A DNA stretch of 11,673 nt. It comes from Chrysochromulina parva (taxonomy: Eukaryota > Haptophyta > Prymnesiales > Chrysochromulinaceae). Under the pieces are notes generated by a model. It made no database searches and was not told where the DNA came from. It saw only the letters and a list, made by a program, of their open reading frames with translations. Positions 5,272 through 11,673 of this stretch are shown one piece after another (position 1 is the stretch's first letter; the number at the start of each line of letters is the position of its first letter). The DNA lies in NCBI GenBank assembly GCA_002887195.1, contig PJAB01001888.1:1-11673 (forward strand). The letters run 5' to 3'. The translations under genes and the position numbers were made by a program.

Positions 5272-8152
5272 TCATCGCAAGCACTTATTGGCGCGCATCT
5301 CCTCGAGGAGATCTAGATGCTTCTCGAGCGACGCGATGCCGTTCGCGACCGCAATGCCCGATCCCGCGACTGCCGGCACACCTATGCCCGGGAAGGTGCT
5401 GTCGCCGCAGCACCAGAGTCCCTCAACGGGTGACTTGTGCCCAGGGAAACTGTCCGTGCCTGCCGCCCACGCAGGCCCGTAGGTGCCCCTATGGCGGCGC
5501 AGGTAGCGCTCGTGCGTGAGCGGCGTGCCGATCGCGCTCACGACGGCGCGCGCGCGGATGTCGGGGATGAAGCGCTCGATGGCTTCCCACAACGGCTCGG
5601 CGCGCGCCGTCTTGAGCGCTTGGTACTCGTCGGAGGTGCGCTCGAGCCCTTCCCAACGGTCGTACGGCTCGGTCGCGGGCAGGTAGGCGTGCAGCACCTA
5701 ATGAGGAAATTCATCAGTCTCGCAGTCAGGTCTCGCAATCAGTCTCGCAGTCAGCCTCAAAAAGGTCATCACAGAGTTGGTTGCGGGCAGGCGGGCTAGC
5801 ATGCACATGGTGGCCTTCGGGCGCCGCATTTGGATCGAGAGCTGAGGCGAAGCAGATGAAGACGCAATTGTCCTCAGCAGTGATCGGCTTCTCCCAATCA
5901 CGTACCTGATGGGGGAGGCCATCCGAGGCACACAGTGGCTGATGAGGGAGGCCATCCGAGGCACTCACAGAGGCCATCACAATCCGCGACCTGTCACAAT
6001 TGTCAGCGCCTCCGAATCATTGACGAATCATTGACGATCGCGTACCACGATGTGATGCATGCCGAGTGGCGGCAGCCCGTCGGCTCGGAACCCCACATGC
6101 AGATGCATGAACGAGGGCGTGGGAGGCGTCGAGGCCGCATCCAAGCACGAGCCGCGCAGCCTCACGTCTGACGAAACCCGCGCCCGTTGAGCCTCAGGCA
6201 GCAGCTGTGCATGCAGCCGCTCACACGGGACGCATTGGTGACGTGGGCTGATGAAGGACGCGATCAGGGGCCATCAGAGGCACTTCGAGGCGTGCTCACC
6301 TTTGCAGTCGCCCACACAGGCGCATTCGAAATCACACCAACGCGAGCTCGACGTACGCTCCCGTCCGCGAGACGAACGCCTTCGCAACGCCCCGAGGCAT
6401 CGACCATCAATTGATCCACGTGCGCTCGCAGAAGCACCTGTGCTCAATGGCAATCAGGCTCATCAGAAGCACCTGGGCTCATCAGTGGCAATCAGGCTCA
6501 TCAGTGGCAATCAGGCTCATCAGAAGCACCTGGGCTCATCAGTGGCAATCAGGCTCATCAGTGGCAATCATCAGTGGCACTCATTAGAGGCACTGAGAGG
6601 CACTCAATAGCACTCAGCGTTACTCAAGTACACTCAATTGAACTCACCTCGCCGCCGCGCTTCGTGATCGCCGTTGCAAGCGAGTTCGCAACCGCCTGCG
6701 CGAATAAACGAGAGGGTCACACGTCAGTGGTATCCAGCGGTAGTCTACATTGATCAGTGGTCATCAATCGGCAATCAAGTGCAATCAGCACTCCGCAGTA
6801 CTCAGCATGCAATCACCTGCGAGCCTCCGATGGGATAGTCCATCACGGCGCTCTACTCAGTCGGCAATCAAGTGCAATCAGCATGCAATCACCTGCGAGC
6901 CTCCGATGGGATAGTCCATCACGGCGCCCTCCGCGAAGAATTCCTTGATCATGAACGCGATGGCGGCGGCCGATGTCTGGTCAACAGGCAGCCCACTCAT
7001 CAGTGACAATCAGCATGCAATCAGCATGCAATCAGAGGTCTGGTCGACAGGCAGCCCACTCATCAGTGACAATCAGCATGCAATCAGCATGCAATCAGCA
7101 TGCAATCAGCATGCAATCCGCATGCAATCTGCACCCGCTCACCTGGTCGACGGGCAGCCCACTGAGCGCGAATGCGAGGAAATCAAACCAGCGGTACACT
7201 AGTGACTTGCGAGGCACGCCGGCGGCGGCAAGCACGCGCGAGAATGGTCCTGAGGTGTGAAGGCGCCGTGGTGAGCAATTGCATGCGCGAGAACGGCCCT
7301 GAAGCATCAATCAGTGGTCATCAGCGGTCAACATTGGAAATCAATGGTCGTCAGCAGTACTCAGCGGTCATCAGAGCTCATCAGTGGTCATCAACGTGCA
7401 ATCAAGGGACCTGAGGGATCAATGCCCTTGAGGAGCAGCTCGAGGCCGAAGCGCGCCATCAGTGCCGGGTCGAGCTTCGGAAAGTAGCGCAGCAGTGCGC
7501 TCTGCACCGCACCCGCGTCCGCCCGCAGCGCAATCGGGGGCACGCCTCCCACCACCTGTGGGGAGAGAGGCGCCGTGATGAGCGCATGCATGCTGGCCTC
7601 AATCGGGGGCACGCCTCCCACTACCTCGGCCAACGGCCGGTTTGCCTCGAGCAGCGCCGCGAACTCGTCTGCGCAGCTCGTGCCGCCGAGGCGCGAGAGC
7701 TCGGTAGCAAAGGCGGAGGTGCTGCCCGAGCGCACTCGGAACTCGCCCTCGGGGATGTACATTTGCCAGGCATCGTACGTCGCCCACTTTGGCGACTCGC
7801 CGACTGCATCGAGCACCTGCCGCAGCGGATTGTCGGAGGGCACGGAGCAGCCCGAGAAGAGCGACGGACCCGAGTCGAAGTGAAAGGTGCCCGCGGCTGT
7901 GCGCCTCGTGAAACCGTGCGCCGCGCCACCCACGCGGTCGTGCGACTCGCACACGGTCACGGAGTATCCGTACTTGGCCAAGAGCGAGGCTGCCGAGAGG
8001 CCGCCGATGCCGGCGCCGACCACGACGATGTCGCTCTCACCGTCGCGACGCGCGGCGCAGTGAGGAATTGATGCTCGGCAGGCGGTGCGCGGGGACTGAT
8101 TCGGTGCCACGCGCAGCCCCAGCGCGCCGCACGCCGCGAGCAGCAGCCACAT
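5272..8152 (-). CDS. CRTISO/CrtI-family carotenoid isomerase-like FAD oxidoreductase (9 exons)
   Basis: Exons on the minus strand: 8152-7625, 7555-7411, 7249-7143, 6976-6893, 6695-6648, 6437-6300, 6204-6046, 5905-5807 and 5697-5272. They join in frame into 577 residues, close to the usual CRTISO length. All introns are GT-AG. The N-terminus (MWLLLAACGALGL) looks like a signal peptide followed by a basic transit-like stretch, as expected for import into a secondary plastid. The FAD dinucleotide motif is GAGIGG at residues 46-51, with acidic E69 and HDRVGG after it. Later family blocks are FALSGLPVD, GAVMDYPIGGS, VISNAP, FMHLHVGF, HHIVVRDW, GTPLTHERYLRRHRGTYGP and CCGDSTFPGIGVPAVAGSG. Relatives isomerise poly-cis carotenes; some algal paralogues act on xanthophylls in fucoxanthin synthesis, so the substrate is open. 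A frame extending upstream of 8152 lacks family similarity. It is convergent with gene 1 and divergent from gene 3. Confidence 0.85.
5698..5806 (-). other. Intron 8 of the CRTISO-like gene (109 nt)
   Basis: Joins EGHH to VLHAYLPATEP. It starts GTGCATGC and ends CCTCATTAG. Its first ~37 nt resemble the start of exon 9, best in CCTGCCCGC(A/G)ACC; translated, VHASPPARN parallels VLHAYLPATE. The rest holds several copies of a CGAGACTGA-type motif. Confidence 0.75.
5906..6045 (-). other. Intron 7 of the CRTISO-like gene (140 nt)
   Basis: Joins HHIV to VRDWEK. It starts GTACGCGATCG, similar to the exon 8 start GTACGTGATTG (9 of 11). Its 3' end carries two copies of a roughly 27-nt block ending CTC(C)CTCATCAG or CCCATCAG, offset 33 nt (plus-strand 5906-5933 and 5939-5968), so two CAG acceptors compete. 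GATTCGTCAAT is also repeated near the 5' end. Confidence 0.7.
6205..6299 (-). other. Intron 6 of the CRTISO-like gene (95 nt)
   Basis: Joins WATAK to LLPEAQ. Donor GCAAAG|GTGAGC, acceptor GCATGCACAG. Unlike its neighbours it shows no clear copy of an exon edge. Confidence 0.7.
6438..6647 (-). other. Intron 5 of the CRTISO-like gene (210 nt)
   Basis: Joins KRGGE to VLLRAHV. Donor GGCGAG|GTGAGT, acceptor GAGCACAG. The acceptor plus the start of exon 6 (AGGTGCTTCTG) recurs twice inside the intron (near 6463-6484 and 6521-6542), each followed by TGATGAGCC. Much of the intron consists of repeated TGATTGCCACTGATGAGCC units. Confidence 0.75.
6696..6892 (-). other. Intron 4 of the CRTISO-like gene (197 nt)
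   Basis: Joins GGSQ to AVANSL. Donor CTCGCAG|GTGATT, acceptor TTATTCGCGCAG. It contains an exact copy of the end of exon 4 with its donor site, so a second potential donor lies at 6816. TGATTGCA and TGATGACC repeats fill much of the rest. Confidence 0.75.
6802..6927. repeat. Perfect 50-bp direct repeat across exon 4 and intron 4
   Basis: 6802-6851 and 6878-6927 are identical over 50 bp. The right copy spans the last 35 nt of exon 4 and the first 15 nt of intron 4. The left copy lies wholly within intron 4. A further 23-bp repeat (6768-6790 and 6861-6883) overlaps the same unit, so the intron grew by more than one duplication. Confidence 0.9.
6977..7142 (-). other. Intron 3 of the CRTISO-like gene (166 nt)
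   Basis: Joins SGLPVDQ to TSAAAIAF. The end of exon 3 (GGGCTGCCCGTCGACCAG) recurs twice inside as GGGCTGCCTGTCGACCAG and GGGCTGCCTGTTGACCAG, on a 63-bp period. The second copy supplies the acceptor CAG itself. Between them lie TGATTGCATGC-type repeats. Confidence 0.75.
7250..7410 (-). other. Intron 2 of the CRTISO-like gene (161 nt)
   Basis: Donor TCAG|GTCCCT, acceptor CACACCTCAG. It splits the SG codon pair in phase 1 and restores DPSGPFSRV. Near its 3' end (from 7304 downward) lies an imperfect copy, offset 49 nt, of the acceptor plus the start of exon 3. That copy also encodes GPFSR and has its own CAG. The 5' half holds TGATGACC-type repeats. Confidence 0.7.
7556..7624 (-). other. Intron 1 of the CRTISO-like gene (69 nt, exon-edge duplication)
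   Basis: Starts GTAGTGGG and ends CTCTCCCCACAG. Its first 25 nt repeat the first 25 nt of exon 2 with one mismatch, so both code VVGGVPPI. The intron is 23 codons long without a stop, so retention would insert 23 residues in frame. The spliced form gives a continuous LAEVVGGVPPIALRADAG. Confidence 0.75.
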
Positions 8153-8450
8153 GAACGCTGAAGGACAAAGAGGCCAACAAGCCCCGACGCCATCGTGGGC
8201 GCTCGAGGAGATGTGGACACATGTGAACGTTAACACGACAGACGCGACAACGGTGCTACGGCACTTGTGTACTCGACATTGTGTCTGACGGCATTGTGTC
8301 TGATCCACGTCGATGGCCCCTCGTCCAAGGCATCGGAGCGTTGTCGCGGGCACGTGCTCGGCAAATTTTCGCTCGCAGCCTTGAACCGACTTTGCGGCCC
8401 TTCGGTGCATCGTCATCCACTTCCCAGCCGCAGCCACAGTCGCTCAGACA
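8153..8450. promoter_or_regulatory. Divergent intergenic region between the CRTISO-like gene and gene 3
   Basis: About 300 bases lie between the two start codons, which point away from each other, so this should hold both promoters and 5' leaders. A CATTGTGTCTGA direct repeat is at roughly 8277-8302. No TATA box is convincing. A frame open on the minus strand through this region is not supported as coding. Confidence 0.45.
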
Positions 8451-10828
8451 ATGCCGCCGGCCATGACGGGTGCCATATTCCGACCGCCACCCCTCAAGAT
8501 GCCCTCGACCGTCGAGGACGGCGTCGAGTGGCTGCACGCGGGTGCGCTCGCGCCGCGCACCACCAAGGGTGAGAAGCGTCGCGGCCTCGCGGCAGCCCTT
8601 GGCAAGGGGATGTCGCCGTCCAAGTCGCCGTCCAAGTCGCCGGTCAAGTGGGCGGGCTCCATGTCGCCAATGGTGTGGCACAATGCGGGCGAGTCCTCGC
8701 GCGAGTCCTCGCGCAAGTCCGACCGCAAGTCCGACCGCAAGTCTGACCGCCAGAGTGCCGAAGAGGTGCCGCTCAGCGGCCGCGGGCGTGCGGCGCGGCG
8801 CGAGCGCCGCACGCCCACGGGCCGCGTGCGCAATCGTAGCCGCACGGCAGCGACGCGGCGGCAGGAGGCGATTGCCGCGCCGACGACCACTCCGTACACG
8901 ACCGATCGCTCCGGCGCCTCGAGTGCCAAGACGCCCTGCCCTCCGAACGATTCGCTCTTCTCAGCGCGACGGTCGGAGGCGGCTGCGAGCGACGGGTTTG
9001 ATTCAGGCCGAAGGATCCTTGGGGTGAAGACGCCCGCGCCCAAGAAGGCGGACAAGCAGCCCAGCTCCTTCCATAGTAAGGCGCCTGGCTCGGCTGCCGG
9101 TCCGACGGCCCCCTTCACGCCGCTGCCCGCGCCTCCACCGGGCGAGGTGGCCATCCTGAGCTGGATCCGGATTGCGGGGCTGGAGAACGTGCCCGGGCTC
9201 GCGGATGCGTTGTTTGAGACCGTCGAGGACCTGAACCAGCTCAGGAGCCTCACGGACAAGCAGATCCTCACGATCGTCGGCGGGATCGTCCCGAAGCTGC
9301 GTGTGATGGCCGTGCGTAAGGTCCTGGCGGCGGTACAAACCCTTCGAGACGAGGCGAGCGCGTTCAAATCGCACGGCAGGTCTGAGTGCGCTCTGAGCGA
9401 GAGGTGCGCCCGCGACGGCGCTGAGAGCCCGCGACCCGCTGCGCCGCTGATGCGCGGCTGATGCGCCGCTGCTGCGGCCTGCGCGGCTGCTGAGGCGGGG
9501 GGCGCTGCGGCTGCTCCGCTGCTGCTGATGCCAAGGCCGCCACGCTGCTCGCGCCGCTCACGCATACGTTGGCACGGCCGCTATGCCCTCTCACGCTCCG
9601 CTGCCACCTGTACGCCCCAGGCCGCTCACCGCCCCGATGCACTTGGAGATGGAGGCAGTGATAACCGCGGACGCGTCCTCCATCCATGCGATGCCGCCGC
9701 CGCCGAGGCCGCAGCTCGGGCAACGCCAGCGCCGTGGTGAGCGCGCGCCCGACGCGCCCTCGCACGCGCACTCGTCGCGCTTTCGAGCGCGAACCGATCA
9801 GGTGAGAGTGGCGCTGATGACCTCTGATGACCTCTGAGGACCACTGAGGACCACTGATGACCACTGATGACCACTGATGACCACCGATGACCACCGATGA
9901 CCACTGAGGACCACTGATGACCACTCCGATGGACAACTGATGACCACTCAATGACCGCCCCGAGCAGGCGGTTATGAAACGGGTGACAGACGCTGCCGAG
10001 GCGGCCGCGGCGGCGGCGGCGGCGGCGCCGTCGGAGGTGGCGGAGTTGGCAGACCTCGCTGGGCTCCTGGGCAGCGGCGCCATCGCGTCGCTTAGGGAAG
10101 GCACGCAGGCGGCCGCGGCCAAGGCGGCGGCCAAGGCGGCCGCCAGCACAGCCCAGTTTCGTCAGTTTCCGATGGAGTCGAGCACGATCGCTACGGCGAG
10201 CGCTGCTGCGGAGAAGCTGAAGTCTCCGATGGAGGCGGCGTCGCGCCGCTTGACGCGCGCGCGCGCCGCGGCGCCGTCGCGGGCGAGCGAGAGCGCGCTC
10301 GCGTCCACAGAGGCGCCGTCGCGGGCGAGCGAGGGCGCGTCTGACGAAACCCTGCGCAGGCGCTCGTCGGACGAAACCCTGCTGCTCGACCTGAGCTCGG
10401 CGCTCGAGGCGACGAAGAATCTGACGAACGTGCTCGATGAGAATCTCGGCGAGATCTCGGACGAGCTCCCGAGCTCGTGCCAGTCGAGCGCGCGCGGCGC
10501 CAAAAAGGGCGGTGGCGCCGCCGGTCGGGCTGTGAAGAGCGGGGCTGTGAAGAAGCTCAAGAAGATCGGAGGAGCCGCCGCCGCCGCCACCGCCGCCATG
10601 GATAAGGAGAATGCGCCGTTGAACGTGCCGCTGTCGGCGAGGGGCAGCAAGGCAATGCTCAGCAAGGAAACCGCGTCGCTCAATATGCCGCTGTCGGCGA
10701 GGGGCAGCAAGGCAGCTCTCAGCAAGGAAGCTGCGTCGCTCAACATGCCGCTGTCGGCGAGGGGTGGCAAGAAGGAGGGGCTGCGCCTGCGCCCGACGAA
10801 GGCGAAAGGCGAGGCCTTTGTTGTATGA
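8451..10828 (+). CDS. Unrecognised low-complexity protein with SAM-like segment, S-P-x-K cluster and KEN motif (3 exons)
   Basis: Proposed exons are 8451-9379, 9621-9801 and 9968-10828, giving 656 residues. The introns are GT-AG; the first is phase 2 and the second phase 0, and the frames close exactly. A donor at 9404 instead of 9380 also keeps frame and adds eight residues. Visible features: SPSKSPSKSPVK at residues 55-66, a CDK-like cluster; Ser/Arg/Lys repeats (SDRKSDRKSDRQ); RRILGVKTPAPKK near 187-199; and a helical segment at ~232-300 (LSWIRIAGLENV, LRSLTDKQI, KVLAAVQTLR) resembling a SAM domain. Further on come Ala-rich helices, then three 20-residue repeats, the first starting KENAPLN at 583. 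I do not recognise a family. Basic stretches suggest a nuclear protein, and the phosphosites plus KEN box suggest cell-cycle control, both inferred. Exon 2 (proline- and arginine-rich) is the least certain part. Confidence 0.6.
9380..9620 (+). other. Intron 1 of gene 3 (predicted)
   Basis: Donor CACGGCAG|GTCTGA, acceptor TACGCCCCAG. It removes the in-frame TGA at 9459-9461. It is rich in CTGATGCGC/CTGCTGCGG-type short repeats. An alternative donor is GAGAG|GTGCGC at 9404. Confidence 0.5.
9802..9967 (+). other. Intron 2 of gene 3, filled by a TGATGACCAC minisatellite
   Basis: Donor CGATCAG|GTGAGA, acceptor CCCGAGCAG. Nearly the whole intron from about 9814 to 9952 is a run of a 10-bp unit, TGATGACCAC, with variants GGACCAC, TGACCTC and TGACCACCGA. 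Related units occur in introns 2 and 4 of the divergent CRTISO-like gene, also on that gene's sense strand. Confidence 0.7.
10604..10783 (+). repeat. Coding 60-bp tandem repeat (three units)
   Basis: Units at 10604-10663, 10664-10723 and 10724-10783 encode 20-residue repeats starting KENAPLN, KETASLN and KEAASLN, each followed by a conserved PLSARG core. The last unit diverges after GGKK. Only the first keeps the KEN tripeptide. It forms the C-terminal tail of gene 3. Confidence 0.85.
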
Positions 10829-11521
10829 AGGCGCTGGGCCAAGGATGCCATATTAGGATGCCGTATTACGTGCAGAGCCACGGGGATGGAGTGAGGGGGG
10901 TGACGCGCCCTGCTGAGGGGCGAACACTCCTGCTGTGAAACAGGGGGGTGACGCTCCCTGCTGAGGGGGGAACGCTCCCTGCTCTCTATGAAGGGGAGGC
11001 GGCTCCCCGCTGTGAAACAGGGGGGGGTTGGCCGTCCATCTGGGCTGGCTGGCGGGTGGCTGCCAGATGCTTGCGGTCCGCGTAGGGTGATGCGACTGAG
11101 GTTGTTCGCGACACACACGAAGCTCGTAGGGATAGCGGAACGGTCCGCTGCGAGCTACGGCGAGGATGTCGACCGGCACGGCGTGAACAGCACGAAGCAG
11201 CAAACACACGGGCACGCGCACGGCGCTCGGCGGGATCGGTGTCCGTTACGGAAGGCTCAACACGACGCGGGCGAAAAGAGCGTTCGCTAGTCGTGGCACG
11301 TGGCGGGTGACTAAGGTGACTTGTGGACGCTCGCGAGGTCGTGCGCGTTTCGTCAGTGTAGAGGTCGACGCAGCTTTGCGATTGCATGCAGCGGCTTCAA
11401 GCGCGTGACGATTCGTGTGACGAAAAAGACCTCGCTTGTATCTCGACGAGTTATATTTGACATTTGGGAGGTCTTCCTGTGCTTCACACTTCATAGGGAT
11501 GTTAAGTATTAATCAGCCCCG
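10829..11521. other. Region downstream of gene 3 without a supported gene
   Basis: Apart from the G-rich repeat block at 10895-11030 I see no gene. Open frames on the minus strand (for example 11221 to 10853) are proline- and arginine-rich, cross the repeat block and match no family I know. Base composition turns more AT-rich after about 11440. Confidence 0.45.
10895..11030 (+). repeat. G-rich degenerate direct repeats
   Basis: A block of interleaved repeats: GGGGGTGACGC(G/T)CCCTGCTGAGGGG-like units near 10896 and 10944, and GCTGTGAAACAGGGGGG near 10932 and 11010. Several G runs of four to eight on the plus strand could allow a G-quadruplex. The block starts about 70 bases after the stop codon of gene 3. 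Confidence 0.65.
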
Positions 11522-11585
11522 AGAGCTGGCCCTGAGGCCGAGCTCTGAGTCCCAGAGCTGGCCCTGAGGCCGAGCTCTGAGTCCC
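11522..11585. repeat. Perfect 32-bp tandem repeat with hairpin potential (two copies)
   Basis: 11522-11553 and 11554-11585 are identical. Each unit holds inverted arms AGAGCTGGCC and GGCCGAGCTCT around a CTGA loop, with one bulged G, so each can fold into a short GC-rich hairpin. No gene is adjacent within the window. The remaining 88 bases to the end show nothing I can assign. Confidence 0.9.
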
Positions 11586-11673
11586 CTATTCTAGACAGTA
11601 CGGGTCTGAGGAGGGTGGGGCACGACAAACCGCGGCACCGAGCCGCTGAACAGGACACGAATGCGCGTCGCAC

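Noticed and set aside
6973..7260. Regularly spaced repeats in the intron region looking like a CRISPR array
   Set aside because: Units are degenerate, spacers are themselves repeats, and they fall within introns of a eukaryotic gene.
5726..7310. Many short ORFs between the first and last exons of the CRTISO-like gene taken as separate small genes
   Set aside because: Their meaningful parts are exons of the CRTISO-like gene; the remaining parts are intron repeats.
8153..8437. N-terminal extension of the CRTISO-like first exon upstream of 8152
   Set aside because: The frame is open, but the extra residues look like no known domain. Starting at 8152 gives a signal-peptide-like N-terminus just before the FAD motif, as expected for a plastid enzyme.
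8444..9565. 373-codon minus-strand frame overlapping gene 3
   Set aside because: Compositionally a shadow of gene 3. The sense frame has structured repeats and a SAM-like segment, and closes with downstream exons.
10853..11221. 122-codon minus-strand frame with a hydrophobic start
   Set aside because: Mostly proline/arginine translation of the G-rich repeat block. No motif or context supports it.

Overview
The window is eukaryotic nuclear DNA, GC-rich, most likely from a plastid-bearing alga with secondary plastids. A haptophyte is my first guess; a pelagophyte or dinoflagellate is possible. The grounds are: GT-AG introns in a carotenoid-isomerase-family gene whose product starts with a signal-peptide-like segment; a very long alanine-rich ORF made of tandem AP2/ERF-like domains; and no bacterial operon structure or Shine-Dalgarno sites. 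The taxon is an inference.

Layout. (1) Positions 1-418 are the 5' flank of gene 1. (2) Gene 1, 419-5017 (+), appears intronless and encodes about 1532 residues: six AP2-like repeats, one Tudor-like domain, an acidic linker, seven more AP2-like repeats, a proline-rich linker and a C-terminal RING-like zinc finger. (3) 5018-5271 separates two convergent genes. (4) Gene 2, 5272-8152 (-), is a CRTISO/CrtI-family FAD oxidoreductase. I reconstruct nine exons and eight GT-AG introns that join in frame into a 577-residue protein. (5) 8153-8450 is a shared divergent promoter region. (6) Gene 3, 8451-10828 (+), is probably three exons (656 residues). It encodes an unrecognised basic, low-complexity protein with a SAM-like segment, clustered S-P-x-K sites and a KEN-box motif. 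(7) 10829-11673 holds no gene I can support. It has G-rich direct repeats and a perfect 32-bp tandem repeat that can form two hairpins.

The most notable signal is in the introns of gene 2. Most contain imperfect to near-perfect tandem copies of the neighbouring exon edge, including the splice site. The clearest is a 69-nt in-frame intron whose first 25 nt match the first 25 nt of the next exon at 24 positions. This is what intron gain by tandem duplication of an AGGT-type exon site would leave. The second notable signal is the AP2-array/Tudor/RING architecture of gene 1, with evidence of recent internal duplication.

The three genes show no shared pathway. Gene 2 is expected to act in plastid carotenoid metabolism. 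Gene 1 looks like a nuclear chromatin or DNA-associated protein with possible ubiquitin-ligase activity. Gene 3 looks like a nuclear or cell-cycle-regulated protein. These roles are inferred from domains only.
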